Assembly (NCBI GenBank): GCA_033239125.1
Contig: BSWB01000001.1
Location: forward strand, 56,263,501-56,327,500
Length of the DNA: 64,000 nt
DNA from: Fagopyrum homotropicum
Lineage: Eukaryota; Streptophyta; Magnoliopsida; Caryophyllales; Polygonaceae
Direction of reading: 5' to 3'
Below are positions 39,414 to 51,772 of the stretch, in pieces. Position 1 is the stretch's first letter. Each line of letters begins with the position of its first letter. The notes under the pieces are model-generated. The model saw only the letters and a program-made list of their open reading frames with translations. It was not told the origin of the DNA and did not search any database. The translations under genes and the position numbers were made by a program.

Positions 39414-40945
39414 ATGGATTTGATTAGGAGAATGTCTACTAGAAGCAAGAAGAGGAAAGGTGATGCTTCCTCCTCCTCCCAAGTACCTCCTAGTGAGCCA
39501 CCATCACCCCCACCCCCTAGAATTCAAAAAATCCATAAGGATTACCTCGATGCCTTAGAAAGGATCGAGAAGAGGACGGTCATAGGACCACGCTACTTAG
39601 TTCTTGAGGAGTTAGAGCCACTGAATGTGGTGAATGACCTTACATGGCTTCTAGATAGAGCCGGCTTGATCATCTTCTCCACTATTAGGGAAGACGCATA
39701 TGAGGAGATTACTCGAGAGTTTGTGATCTCTTTTGAGCATAGCCATATGGATAGGACAATTTTCTTTAGGCTGATGGAGGAGAACTACGAGTTCTCGATC
39801 TTAGAGTTTGGAGCCTTCTTTGGGTTCTAAGAGACCTTCAATGGTCGTTTTCTTAGCGGTGTATACGCTAAGGATTTCTGGGAGGACATTGCTATGATCT
39901 ATGCCAGCGAGGACCGCTGGCAGCCAGCTGACACCAAGGCTAAGCTTATCTATCACTTAGCCTTGAAGATAGCCCATAGAGTACTTTCTTAGTGTCTTTT
40001 CCCTAGAACCGAGACCCCTCAGAAGATTAAGACAGATGAGTTGTGTTTCATTTATGCTATGTTGCACGGTAGACCTGCTGATTGTGCTACCCTCTTAGCC
40101 TCCACCATGAGTAAGCTCAAGAATAAGAGAGCCGGGAACATTGGATATGGTGGTATGGTCACCCACATCGCTAGATGGTTGGGGATAGATTTTTCTGCTT
40201 GCACTAGGATAGCGGCGAGACCGTTGGGTCTCCAAAGCCTCATGACTAGAGGTTTGATCTTTCCTAGACATAGAGGTCCACCTACCGCTGCCATGCCATG
40301 GGAGGATAGAGGAGGTAGAGGCATTCCATGGCTCCCTGAGTATTCCATTATGGCTGGACGCCATAATTGGAAGCAGACATTCGTTGCTATGTACGCGAAT
40401 AGGTTAGTAGCACCTCCCCACGTCCCCGATGAGGTACCGGCTGCAGATGAGGAGGAGATAGGAGGAGGTGATGGTTTTGAGGGAGGAGGTGAGGAGCATG
40501 ACTTTGGCACTTTCCCGGATCAGCCGGCACATTTCTCTGACCCTCCCAGGCGTTCACCACGACCAGCTGGACATTCAGGAGCCTCTTCCTCTCTCCGTGC
40601 TAGAGTGAGTGAGAGGCCGACATGGATGGATACCCCTCCTGCTTGGTATAGATCACAGCCGGAGTGGATGGGAGCTCCACCGACATGGTATGCACAGCCG
40701 CCACCAGCACCAGCCCACAGGATGCGCCAGCTTGGTACAGGCAGGCACCGGGATGGTATCAGCAGCTGCCGGACTGGGCTACCGACCTCTCCGACAGAGT
40801 AGGAGATTTGGAGATCCGGCAGGACACTAGGGACGCACGAGCTGATGAGCATGATAGGATGATGAGAGACATCTACCGCCAGCAGTTTGGGCGGAACTTC
40901 GACCCCAGCTTCTTCCCGTTTCCACCACCGCCTCCACCTCAGTGA
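39414..40945 (+). pseudogene. Athila ORF1-like third ORF of AthB, broken
   Basis: Homologue of the AthD 520-aa ORF, starting MDLIRRMSTRSKKRKG. In-frame stops occur after FGAFFGF (39828-39830) and in HRVLS-stop-CLFPRTE (about 39990). The core continues (NIGYGGMVTHIARWLGIDFS, WLPEYSIMAGRHNWKQTF) to about 40720, where a frameshift moves the Pro/Trp-rich tail to the frame of 40664-40945 (PAWYRQAPGWYQQLPDWATD, then PFPPPPPPQ). The open stretch begins at 39330, but the upstream codons are a palindrome unit and the AthD homologue starts at the equivalent of 39414, so that start is preferred. No membrane segment seen. Confidence 0.82.
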
Positions 40946-42316
40946 TGACCATGCATGATTGACAATATTAGCCGCTCCACCGCCATCTTGTGAGTTCATT
41001 ATTCTTTCTTTTCTTTTCTTTATTTCTTTTTGAACATTAGGGACAATGTTTGTCTCAAGTATGGGGTGGGGTGTGACTATCGTTTGTAATAACTCTACTC
41101 ACTTTGCTTGCCTTGATTCGAGAACACTTTGCATGTTTCATTTTATTGTCACACGTTTCATTATTGCATTGCATGAAAAAGCTTTTGAAAAACCCATAAA
41201 AATTGAAAAAATTAAAAAATTTTGAAAATTCTAAAAAGGTTTTGTGCTTCTAAGAATTGAGATGATTTCTATGATAATTACTACTTCTGAATTAAGTTTT
41301 TGATGACAATTGTATGCCTAAACGAATAATGAACTGAAAAGGAATTGAATGTGTTGATTATCCTTTCTTGCAAGTTTCATAATGTGAAGAGTTTTATCTA
41401 GATCATATTGAGAAATCGAAGTTGAAATCACATGATAAGTTCTTATACTTCTTTATGAAATGATTAAGGCAATTCGACCTTTCTTTCTCCTTTCTTTGTT
41501 CATTTAGCCCCTCAATGAAATAACTGCCTCCCTTACCTATCCGGGAATTTGGAGGAGTTATGTTTTGGCATGTTTGATGTGGAAGGGCCATGAAAGCAAT
41601 TGTTTGCATTCAAAGAATAGAAATAATAGGTTTGGGGAAGTCAATCATGACGATGAGTAACTCGGCACCATTCACATAGCCGGGTGTTTGTGTCTTGCCA
41701 AAGTCGAATTGAGCGATATTCCTAACGGATTATGGTATGTGCATCAAGGGTTTGAGGCATCTCGAAATTGAGAAACGACAATTTCCTAGGCTTTGGTTTT
41801 TGTGCACCGCTGTCCATAACTCCAAAAGTAAAGTCGAAAAATGATGTGAAAATAAGAGAGAAAAGCTCAAAGTTGATGGTGTTGCAAATCGAAATAAAAA
41901 GAAAAGAGTTAGTTGTCCACTTTCCCGGATTCATGCACCACACTCCTTATAAGTTTCCCTCCCTTCCACATTCTAGACCTTATTTGGAAGTCCTTAAGAT
42001 CAAAAGAGTGTTATTTGGCTTGGTGATCTAAATTGAAGTTTCTTATGCTTGATTTTGATAATGCTTGAAGGTTATGATGTTTACATTGAAGTTTAACCAT
42101 ATCATGATTTTTGTTTCCTCTACATTCTTTGGTTATGTATATGAGGGTTGCAAGAATGAATGAAGCAAGGTTTGAGAATGATCTATTGACTAGAAGCACA
42201 TTTACCTACAAGATGTTTTGTTCTTGAGTTTGCATGCATATTTCATCCTAACTTATGTTCTAAAGCTTTCAAAAGACCTTGCTTGGGGACAAGCAAGTGG
42301 CAAGTATGGGGTATTT
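40946..42316 (+). other. AthB 3' non-coding region with two hairpin/purine modules
   Basis: Module 1: AACATT-AGGGAC-AATGTT (41033-41050), then AAGTATGGGGTGGGG (41057-41071). Module 2: CTTGCTTG-GGGA-CAAGCAAG (42278-42297), then AAGTATGGGG (42302-42311), the polypurine tract next to the LTR. Between them no gene is seen; the sequence is AT-rich and conserved with AthD 22930-24110. Confidence 0.75.
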
Positions 42317-43994
42317 TGTTAGCATGAAATATTGCGATATTCTAGGCACTTTTTCTAGTTGTTTTTCATCCATAATAGTGTTCATTGATAAGGCATTGAC
42401 GCATTTGTTAGCTAGTTTGTCTATATTTTCGATATGGAGGTCTACATTAGCTTTCTGTTGATTATAGGTGAATAAGAGCTAAAACCGGACCATTTGAGAG
42501 AGATAGGGGAGATTTGAGCACATCCAAGGATTAGGAACACATCAAAGAAGTCAAAGGAGATGCTAGGATGAGGAATGGCACGACACAAAGGAAACCACAA
42601 GCAATTTACACTTCCACGCCCTAAAATACGGTCGTAGAGAAGTCCACGCTCTAAACCACGGCCGTGGATCTTGACATCATGAACGTGGAGCATTCCAGAG
42701 AGTTACACGGTATAAAGTACGGTCGTGGAAATCATATGAAACCGTCATCCAATTCCACGCTCTAAACCACGGTCGTGGAACCCCTTGAGACCGTGATTTA
42801 GGCGATCTTTTGACGAATCAATTATTGCAACATCATTTACGCAATGGGCCGGACGGTTATTTTATCCTTTCTTATAAAAGGGTCAAAGAAGAGAGTTTCG
42901 GACATCCACGCTTATCGCTTAGCCTTGCTTAGAGTTGCTTGAGAGAGTTCGAGAAGGACTTAGCAGAAGCGCCGGCAAATTGGATTTCGGAAGATCTTGT
43001 GTGGCGGAAGTTGCGCCCTTTTTCTTAGGTTTTGATATTGAAAACGGATTGACATCCCGTTCTTCATGTTTGCCTAGGATCATTGTGAGGTTTTGTGTTC
43101 TATTCCGAATCCATTGAATATTCCGATTTGTGTTTCGGATTTGAGATTGACTTGAGTTATATTTGAGTTTTCGAAGGTTTCCATCTTTCATTCTTCTTAA
43201 ATTGATTTGTGATATCATGACAATGGTTATTTGCTAAAACCCTTAAGCAACTCTAAGGTGAAGGGTTAATAATTGTGGCTTAGATGATGATAGATCGATC
43301 GTAAATTGATTGGACCCTGAGAGTTAGAGAGATCTCGTCAACGAACCAAGATCACGGTCTGTTCTTGAGCTTCCACGGCCGTGGAACTCAAGAACTACCT
43401 GTGATTTACCCTAGTTTACGAACTTTGCTTTTACTTTGATCCAAGGTTAAAGATTAGCTTTAATCTAGTCTAGGTTTGCCCTTTTCTAGGTAGTAGTGAA
43501 GCCTCAACAACCTCTACTTCAATTTCGAGTGTCACAACCTTAATCGGTTTAGTTAGTCTTGATCCTTGGGTTACAAGTTTGGGTATTTGAGATTAATTCT
43601 TGTCCATAGATCCTTTCTATGCTGAAGCCTCAACAACCTTTATAGAGAGTGTCTTTAGATAAGTCATATAAAGCCTTGGAACTTCACCGTACATTGCTTT
43701 ACTTTAGCATACCTTTGCAACTCTTAACTTTGTCCTTAGTTCTTTAGTATACCTTGAATCGATTGCCACAATTAGATACTTGTATCTTTAGGGTTGCTGT
43801 TTTCCCAATATTTGCAAAGCTTATACATTTACTTGCTTGACGATTTGCGAACTGAATTTGTTCCCCACAAATCCCTGTGTTCGATACTCTGGAATCCTTT
43901 CTTTACTACGCCGATCCGTACACTGCGGGTTCGCTTGCTTGATTCTAGTTTTATAAATTTAAAGCTTATTTGCACGCACGCTTAGTGGCGAACA
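42317..43994 (+). repeat. AthB 3' LTR
   Basis: 1678 bp, TGTTAGCATG...GGCGAACA. TATA TTATAAAAG at 42872-42880. U3 palindromes 42613-42800, U5 unit 43350-43405. Provides the uninterrupted sequence at the CRM-C site (about 43246-43256). Confidence 0.93.
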
Positions 43995-45296
43995 GGCGCT
44001 AAGAGCATTTTCAGCATGAGAATAAGGGTTACCGGAATTTTGTTGATTAGATCTCCAATTGTTGTTGTTGGAGTTTCTGTTGTTGTTGTAATTGTTGTTC
44101 CGCGGTCCTTGATAGTTGTTTCTTCCTTGGTATCCACCATCTTGCTCCTTCTTTATTTGAGCTACTAAAAGCTCCTTCAATGCTTTCACTTCATTGCTAA
44201 GCGAGGTGAGTTGAGATCCATTTGATGATGTGTCTTGAAAGCTAACTCTCCTTGCTCCATCTTCAGCTCTTTGATGGGAGTACTTCTCCATGTGTAAAGC
44301 TTGCTTTTCAATGAAATCCCAAGCTTCATCTATCGGCATATCCATGAAGGTGCCGACGGAAAGTAATTTGAGCTTGAATTGAGTATCTCCATCCAAACCC
44401 TTGAAGTAAATTTTCAACCACTCGATCTTTGGAATCCCATGATGTGGGCAATCCAGCAAAAGATCCTTGAATCTCACCCATGATTTGGACATACTCTCTT
44501 TGTCCTTCATAATAAAAGCATTGATCTTGCCCCTTAATTTAGCGGTTTTAGAAGGGGGAAAGAACTTAGTAAGAAACTCCGTCGTCATCTCTTCCCAAGT
44601 GTTGATTTTTCCGGCCAGAAGAGATTGATACCAAGAAAGCGCCTTGTCTTTCAAAGAGAAATAAAAAGGCCTCAACTTGTAGTTGTTATTCTCCACTCTT
44701 GATCGTCTCAAAGTCTCCATCAGAATCTCATAATTTTGCAAGTGCTGATGCGGAGACTCTCTCTCCAAACCTCAAAATTGACATTGTCGAATCATGGTTA
44801 GAACTTGAGGTCTAAGTTCATAATCATGCTTAGTTGGATCACCTAGGTTGAATCCTGGACACCTGACTTGCTGGTTGGGGTCCATTCTCTAACCTAGGGA
44901 TCGTGGAACTCCAGCGAAAAGAACATCTCGGACTGGCATCCGAGGTGGTGGGTGTATCTCGGCCGAGGTAACTAGGACTGGGTCTTGCCTCGGTCGAGGA
45001 TCTGGGATCGGTCGAGGCAGAAACTGAGCCCTTAGAGCGGCCATATCAGCTTCAATTCCTTCAGTTCTTGCGGGAGTCTCGTCTTTTTCTCGCTGCAGTT
45101 CTTCCTTAGTGGGGCGCAGTTGTTCCCATGCCTCCTTCAATTCGGCTTCAAGATCGCGATTATCTTGATCGGCCATCTTAGCTTCTTTCAATCTTCTCTC
45201 GTAGGTCTTTTCTAGTTCGGGATCGTAAGGAATGATTTCCTTTCCAGCACGAGTTCTTCGCATAAACCTAAGGAAAGACCCTGCGAAAACACTCAA
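43995..45296 (-). pseudogene. gag: Gag N-terminal part of AthE (right of AthB)
   Basis: Minus strand. 45296-44889: coiled-coil N-terminus (ELEKTYERRLKEAKMADQ, DLEAELKEAWEQLRP), then a Pro/Arg-rich segment encoded by CTCGGCCGAG-type palindromes (44928-45020) and a TAG. 44880-44770: DPNQQVRCPGFNLG and QVLTMIRQCQF, then a stop. 44768-43995: gag core (LKDKALSWYQSLLAGKINTW, LLDCPHHGIPKIEWLKIYFK, FIEKQALHMEKYSHQR) and an Asn-rich tract. The frame runs up to the AthB insertion and continues at 9890. Like AthB and AthD it lacks a CCHC finger. Confidence 0.85.
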
Positions 45297-45367
45297 GTAA
45301 AGTGGTCAAAAGCAACAAGGGCAATAGCCCCGAAAGACAACTGAAACCGAACTTGGTCTTGACCAAC

Positions 45368-45385
45368 TCCCCGGCAACGGCGCCA
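45368..45385 (-). promoter_or_regulatory. AthE primer binding site
   Basis: Minus strand TGGCGCCGTTGCCGGGGA, six bases from the LTR. Same tRNA-Asp-type site as AthB and AthD. Confidence 0.85.
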
Positions 45386-45391
45386 AAAACT

Positions 45392-47135
45392 TTTTCACTC
45401 CAAAAGGTGTGCAAGATTTAATATTAATACCAAGAATAATTGCAAATAGAAAACTCGCAGTGTACGGATCGATTGTAATAAAACCAAGAATTCCAGGGTC
45501 GAACACAAGGACTATGGTGAAACAAAGATCGGTAATTCAGGTTGTCAATAAAACACAAGCAACAAAGCAAAGCTATCAAAGATGATATAATAACCGGGTA
45601 AAGAAAATGCGGATTCTAGAGATTAAAGCATCCAGTTGTGGTTCCGACTCAAGATCTCAAAAGATAACGTGGACAAAATTGAGGTTTGCAAAGGGAAGGT
45701 GTTTCTAAGGTGGGAATAGATCACCGGGTAAGTCTCACTACTCACTATCCCAAACTAAAGATCCTCTCACCGGGTAAGTCTCAGGGTACTAAGAAAAGGA
45801 ACTATAATCTCGAATCAACACACCACCCAAGGGAATAGAATCAACCTTTACCGGGTAAGTCTCAGGCTAACTCTCAAAGATGGGAATGAAGGCACACTCA
45901 AACCCAAATAAAGGATAAACCTTTATTACCTACACGCATGATCTTGGGTAAAAAACAAATGAATCACCGGGTAAGTCTCATCCTAGGCTTGCGTTGAACC
46001 TGGAAAGGTATAATAAGGATAGGATTTGGAAAACTGAAACCTCAACTCAAATAAGGGTCAGAAAAGGTCTCACCTCGTTCAGTAATATTCCATCCCGGCC
46101 GAGATGTACAATGACTGACCGAGGTGTTCGTCGTTTAAGGTAAAGGCTCGAGCTTTCAGGGTCCACTGGGGTTAAGATCATTCTATCATCGTCTTTCCCA
46201 CAACTTTCAGCCAATCACCCTAGAATCGCATAAAGAACTTAGCCAACAATCATCATGATAACAATAATCAAATATATAAGAAAGGAATCAATATTCAAAC
46301 AAGAAAAACCTTAACACAAAGGTCTCAATAACTGAATCACACAAACAAATAATCAGCGTTCCTCAATCACAAATCAGAAAAGACAACAAAACCAAACCAA
46401 CTAAGAAAGTCTAACAAACTTCCTTCAAAGTCAACTTCAAAACTTGATTCCTTCCTTCCTTGATCTTCAACCTTTAAAACTTCCTTCAAACTCTTCAAAC
46501 TTCCTTCAGAAAATCCTTGATCCGAAGATGGCTGAATTGCAAAAAATCCAACCCTTTAAATAGGAGAATTATCTTCCAAAGATAAAATATCTTAAAAAGA
46601 TAATTTCCTTAAAATATATCTCCATATCTTCCAAAATATATCAGCCAAAAAGATATCTTCCTTCTAGAAATCCAGCCAAAAATATGTGATTTTCACTTTT
46701 CAAAAGTAGAGGATCTCGGCCAAAAATAAAGATCTCATGTCCCGTCATCAGTTCGCCTCGGTCCAGACGCTCCTGAAGATCACCTCGGTCGAGGTGGCAC
46801 TATAGCTGGCCGAGGTAAATCTCAACTGAGAGTGAAACTCTCTAATCTGGTCCAAAATAAATCTTCCAAATTATTTCCATGCTTCCTGAGATCTTCTTAT
46901 AACTCCCCAATGCTCCAGAATGTAGCTCCAATGACTTCTTAGCTTCCTTAGCTCTATTTCGGTCCAAAACGTTCCATTTTCCCTATAATTACAACGAAAC
47001 TAGGTGTAGACCTCGATTCCCGCAAAGGTAGACAAAACAACAATATAATCAAAGAATATACATCCATACATGCAGATTTATTTAGATAAAACGTCTAAAC
47101 CAATCCCGAAATATAGACTATAATACATGATATCA
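45392..47135 (-). repeat. 5' LTR of AthE
   Basis: 1744 bp, minus-strand start TGATATCATG, related to the solo LTR 4927-6679. Four copies of CACCGGGTAAGTCTCA (45722-45980). U5 palindromes 46070-46125. Minus TATA-like CCTATTTAAAGG (46553-46564). U3 tripartite palindrome: half-site CCTCGGTCC (46756), ACCTCGGTCGAGGT (46782-46795), half-site GGCCGAGGT (46808-46816). The 47135/47136 boundary marks entry into AthP2 pol. Confidence 0.88.
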
Positions 47136-48881
47136 CTCCATTGGAGAAATTCCGACAATACCTCCTTGAGTAAAGGTAATAGTGTTTACTGACCATGCAA
47201 CACTCTGTTGCCTCATGACCAAGAAGGAAGCAAAGCCAAGGTTAATCCGGTGGGTGCTCCTTCTAAGTGAGTTCAACTTGGAAATATAAGGCAAGAAGGG
47301 AGCAGAAAACCTATTGGCGGATCACCTGAGTAGGCTGGTGAAGGAGGAAGAAGATCTAGCAAGAGGAAATGCCATACTTGGAAGTTTCCCAGACAACACC
47401 TTTTACACAACTCTCTGTTGTGTAACCGCCCCTTCGGATCTAGAGACCCGCCCCTGCGCACATCCGTCCATGCGGCTTGAGGCCGGCGCCCCTGCGCCTT
47501 CCATTTTTGTTCCCTTGTGTGATGCTCTTGATGCCCCTGCGGATTATACGATAGAGGTATTGTATAAGTTGCATTCGTAAAAACCTTGGTTTGTTGACAT
47601 CGTTAACTTTCTTGTTAGAGGTGAATACCGCCCGGACTTCACCAAAGCACAAAGAGAGAAGGTGAAAGCCGAGGCAAGGCATTACTTTGGGATGATCCAT
47701 ACCTTTGGAAGCATTGTAGTGACCAGGTAATACGTCATTGCATCCCGGATAATGACGTACAATTTGTTCTCTCCTTCTATCATTCCGAAGCATGTTGGGG
47801 ACATTTTGGTGCAAATAAAACTACTAGGAAAGTCTTGGATGCGGGGTTTTTTTGGCCACACATCTTTTGAGACGCTTTTGCATTTTGTAAGGTGTGTGAT
47901 AGGTGTCAAAGAGTAGGAAATGTCTCTAGAAAGAATGAAATGCCTCAATCATCACATATATTTTGTGAAATTTTTTACGTTTGGGGGATAGATTTTATGG
48001 GTCCTTTTCCTAGCTCTTTTGGGAATACCTATATTTTACTTGCGGTGGACTATATTTTCAAGTGGGTTGAAGCAAACGCCACCAAAACTGATGATTCTAA
48101 GGTTGTGGTAGCTTTTCTTAAGGACAGTATCTTTGCGAGGTTTGGCATTCCCAAAGCTTTAATAAGTAATAGGGGAACTCACTTTTTCAACAAGATGATC
48201 ACCGCTCTCCTTAAGAAGTACCATGGCCATCAATGAGTGTCCACGGCATACCATTCACAAACAAATGGGCAAGCTGAAGTATCAAACCGGGAGATCAAGA
48301 CAATCTTCGAAAAGACGGTTTCCCCCGGAAGGAAGGATTGGAGCTTAAGGCCCAACGACGTTTTGTGGGCATACCGCACGGCGTATAAGACTCCCATCGG
48401 AATGTCCCCATTCCGACTTGTGTTCGGAAAGGCTTGCCACCTACCGATGGAGCTAGAACACAAAGCTTGGTGGGGGGTGAAGAAATACAACATGAACGTG
48501 AATGAAGTAGGAGAATTCCAGAAGCTTCAACTGCAAGAGTTGGAGGAGTTAAGACTCGATGCATACGATCATGCCACATCATACAAAGAAAAGACAAAAG
48601 CATGGCATGACCGGAATATTCTCATAAAGGACTTCCAAACAGGTAATAAAGTCCTTCTATTTCAATCACGTTTGAAACTTTTTGCAGGAAAGCTACGCTC
48701 AAGATGGACAGGTCCGTATGTGATAGCCGAAGTCCATCCACATGGTGTTGTGGATCTTTACGATCCACAAACACACAAGATATTCAAAGTCAATGGACAA
48801 AGGCTCAAGCCATACCGTGAGGGAGTGAAGAATGATCCAATAGACGAGATGGTACTAGAGGAGGCCCAAGTAGAGAAATAA
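47136..48881 (+). pseudogene. pol: RNase H C-terminus and integrase of AthP2
   Basis: RNase H tail in broken frames (TDHAT-like start about 47190, ADHLSRLVKEEED at 47317). A linker encoded by GC-rich palindromes follows (47425-47545), then KPWFVDIVNFLVRGEYRPDF with a stop before it. The zinc region is frameshifted (47700-47890). The core MCDRCQRVGNVSRKNEMPQS, VWGIDFMGPFPSS and ISNRGTHFF (catalytic Asp replaced by Asn) ends at TGA 48234. The rest (48237-48881) has NGQAEVSNREIKTIFEKTV with the Glu, YRTAYKTPIGMSPF and WTGPYVIAEVHPHGVVDLY. Several independent lesions; inactive. Confidence 0.85.
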
Positions 48882-48921
48882 GGTCCTTACGTCGAGCCAA
48901 CAACGTAAAACAAAGGCGTTG

Positions 48922-48939
48922 CTTGGGAGGCAACCCGAG
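48922..48939 (+). promoter_or_regulatory. Post-pol hairpin, loop AGGCAA (AthP2)
   Basis: CTTGGG-AGGCAA-CCCGAG, 40 bases after the pol stop. One stem pair is G-U where AthB and AthD have A-U. Confidence 0.6.
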
Positions 48940-48967
48940 AGAATAAGAAGAGGAGGCTCTATCAAGA

Positions 48968-49780
48968 AAACCGCCCCTGCGGCTTTATGTCACCGCCCCT
49001 ACGGTGACACTACATTCCTAGCCCGCCATAGTGTTGGGCCTGCGCCAGCTCAAGACTGTCATCGCCCCCGAGGTGACAACCCCCTGCCCCTGCGGCTTTT
49101 CCCTTGACAGACGCCCTAGTGCCTCCCCCGGCGCTGGGCCTACATCTCCTCTCCCCTTGTCACCACCCCCATGGTGACAAGCCCCCGCCCCTACGGGTCT
49201 ACCCAAAAAAGAAAAAAAAATAGAATTCATCAAAAAGCTCTTCACCTACCCCACCTACCTCTCTCTCTCCTCCTCACCTACCACACTCTCTCTCTCTCTC
49301 TCTCGACCACCCTCTCACACCCTAGCCCCCAAAAATGCCCCTTGTGCTCCCTAGTCTCTCTCACTCACGCCACCACTGCAACGCCCCAGTGACACCATCC
49401 ACACGCCCCTGCAGCCACCACACCCCACTGTCCTCCCTCCTCCACAGGTTGTTGCAACCTCTCCTCACCCTCTAAACTCAAACCCTAACCCACACCCCAA
49501 TGTCCTACCTCCTCAACTGCCTGCTAAACAACCCCACCACCACCAACAACCATCGGCATCGACACCAGCCACTTGAAGACGGCGCCACAACACCAACCTA
49601 ACGAAGCTTCACATATTGCCTCTGTGCACTTCGCCCGCCCCTGCGCCTGCAAGCTTCCGCCCCCGCGCCTGCCCGCCCCTACGGATCGTCCACCTGCCCT
49701 TGCGGAAAACTCAATAGAAAGGTCCGGTTCTTGTCAATTTTTTGGTATTATCTCATTCCTTTGCTTGAATTACTGCTAGA
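48968..49780 (+). repeat. AthP2 leader of third ORF: GC-rich palindromes and pyrimidine-rich tract
   Basis: 48968-49200 holds CACCGCCCCTACGGTGACA-type inverted repeats equivalent to AthP1 1556-1795. 49250-49310 is CT-rich with a (TC)n run. 49630-49705 has further CGCCCCTGCGCC units, then the third ORF. No protein is supported here. Confidence 0.65.
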
Positions 49781-50801
49781 ATGGAGCCACATAGGAAATA
49801 CAAGATTTCGGAGACTGAGAAGGCACGTTATGACATCGTGCAAGACTGAGTGGTATTTTCAACTCGATTCTTGCATGTCCCGACATTGGAGAAGCTAGGC
49901 ATGTTGGACAGCATGCAGTCCTTTCTCGACAATGCTGGGCTCGGGAATTTCCTCTAGAAGAGTGCCCTCACATACCCCGAGCTCACTAGACAGTTCATTG
50001 TCACCTTCAACGTGGAGAAGGAGGACCATGTGTGTGTCGGCCTCACCTTCAAGTACAACAAAACGAAGTACACGGTGAACTTCGCTCAACTGCATAAGGC
50101 CTTTGGTGTTACTCTTAACCCTTTTGACACATGGTGGGAGTCCGCACCCCAACCGGACCTTGTGGAGTTTTCGAAAGCAACTACTGGCTCCGAGTTTCAT
50201 GTAGGGTGAGTACAACAACAAACTCACTCACCCTTGTTTGAGGCTCCTTTCGAAGATCATCATGTGTGTCTTTTGTGAAAACAAGGAGGAGAACAAGGTC
50301 GCTCTCAAGGACCTTCCATTGATGTACGCTTGCATTCCAGCATGTGACAACGTGCCGGATTGGATCTTCCTCAACGCTTTGAAGCGGATTAGGAAGAACG
50401 AGCCGAGGGACATTGTTGGTGGTGGATTTATCACTTTGATTGCGGAGCAGGTTATGGATTTGGCTGAGTTGGAGGATGGGATGCCGATCCCGTTCTACAA
50501 CGAAGGTATGCTCCGACGTTGCAAGCTGCTGAAGAGGGATGGTGAGAACCTCTTTTGGCTCTCTTTTGTAGATGGGAGCCACATCACCTACCTCCCCCGA
50601 CCTTTACCATGCGGAGAGGAGCTCTCCGACCTCTACATCGCTGTTGAACCACTTGTCCCGAGGCAATCTCAAGTTGCCATTATTAAGAGGCATACGGCGA
50701 GCTCCATCCGGGCCCCATATGAGGATCACATGCCCATTCCTAAGGAAGAGGAGATGCCCACAGCAGCGGGAAAGGATGGTCCCGCTCTTGAGAGTCTCTA
50801 G
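49781..50801 (+). pseudogene. Athila ORF1-like third ORF of AthP2, broken
   Basis: Homologue of AthP1 2314-3213, starting MEPHRKYKISETEKARYDIV. Stops at about 49846 and 49957, and a frameshift near 50205. The last open piece (50238-50801) carries RLLSKIIMCVFCENKEENKV, NALKRIRKNEPRDIVGGGFI and DGENLFWLSFVDGSHITYLP, and extends further than AthP1 (EDHMPIPKEEEMPTAAGKDG). Bases 50802-51130 continue as a Gln/Trp-rich degenerate tail (EAQQLAWQASFESSF). Same family as the AthD 520-aa ORF in position but very diverged. No membrane segment visible. Confidence 0.78.
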
Positions 50802-51130
50802 TCCTAAATGGCTGCTCTGACCACTCAGCACCAGTAGTGACAGACCGATTACCAGGGGACTATGTTGGAGCAGCAACGGACCTAGCAGTCCAATTTCTAA
50901 GCGAGCATGACCGCCCACTTTAACTAGCGTCAAGACGCTTGGCAGGCGGCTCAGCAGCAACGTATGGAGGCTCAACAGCTGGCTTGGCAAGCCAGCTTTG
51001 AGTCTTCTTTTGGAGCCCGGTTGGATGCTCAGTAGACCCGCCTTGACGACATATGCCGGCAGCAGGAACACTTCTTCGGCCATTTCCCTTATCCGCCGGA
51101 GCAGGTTCCGGATGGTCCAGCCGGACAATC

Positions 51131-51772
51131 ACACTAGTGAGCATCCTCTCTTTCCCTTCTCCATATTACTATCTTTGCTTTCATATTCACTTTGAGGGCA
51201 AAGTGTTCTTCAAATATGGGAGAGGGAACATATCATGCATGTATAGTCTTTTGAGTTTGTTTTCTTGAGATTTCTATTTTTTTGTTGTTGAAATTCATAC
51301 AAGGAAAAAGAGAGAAAAAGCCAAAGAAATTGAGAAAAAGGCAAGAAAAACCCTTGGATAAACCGAAAACCCGAAAGGGCGGTTTAGGCAAAAAGAAGGT
51401 AGTCCGACCAAATCTAGGTTGGTGCAAAATTGGACTTGAGGGATGTGAGAATTTTTGTGAGATTATAATGAAAAGAAGAAGAGTGGCAAGGTGAAAACCC
51501 GAAAGGGCTCCTTGGCAAAATGAGCGATACCGAGTGTAGGATCTCCTTCCGGCGTTGGCGACATAAGAAGGGGAGTCATAAGGAGGATCTCCGGGTAGGT
51601 CACTCTTGGAGCAATAAGGATGGTAGTTTCTCATTTTTCTCTCTTTTCTCACTTACTTTTGTTGGCTTTTCTCTTGTTTTCCTTATCTTGTCTTCCGCAC
51701 CATACTTCCTGAGACGTTTGTTTGATATGTTGTTTACTCGGGACGAGTAAAGAGTCTAAGTATGGGGGAGTT
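51131..51772 (+). other. AthP2 3' non-coding region: two hairpin/purine modules and structured block
   Basis: Module 1: CACTTT-GAGGGC-AAAGTG (51188-51205), then AAATATGGGAGAGGGA (51212-51227). Structured block 51355-51630 with two CCCGAAAGGG hairpins (51370-51379, 51498-51507). Module 2: TTTACTCG-GGA-CGAGTAAA (51733-51751), then AAGTATGGGGGAG (51759-51770), the polypurine tract. Confidence 0.7.

Larger units (their letters stand above)
9891..43994 (+). mobile_element. AthB: full-length Athila-like element with two nested insertions
   Basis: Plus-strand element flanked by GGCGC (9886-9890, 43995-43999). 5' LTR 9891-10824 + 18456-19196 (CRM-C inserted), PBS 19203, gag 19433-21133 then 34367 onward (AthD inserted), protease, RT, RNase H, integrase to 38586, third ORF 39414-40945, polypurine tract 42302-42311, 3' LTR 42317-43994. 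Without insertions it is about 13.2 kb, the same as AthD. Its LTRs differ at many positions and every ORF has stops or frameshifts, so it is clearly older than AthD, as nesting requires. Confidence 0.93.
7580..47135 (-). mobile_element. AthE: Athila-like element split by AthP1 and AthB, 3' part outside window
   Basis: Minus-strand element. Its 5' LTR is 45392-47135, followed leftward by PBS and gag (43995-45296). AthB is inserted at 9886-9890/43995-43999 (TSD GGCGC), and gag continues on the far side (9890 down to 9124), then protease and an integrase fragment ending at 7580, where AthP1 is inserted. RT and RNase H are missing between 8640 and 8420. The gag frame is coherent across the AthB insertion point, which supports the reconstruction. 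AthE itself sits in the pol gene of AthP2 (resuming at 47136). Its 3' LTR is outside the window. Confidence 0.85.
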
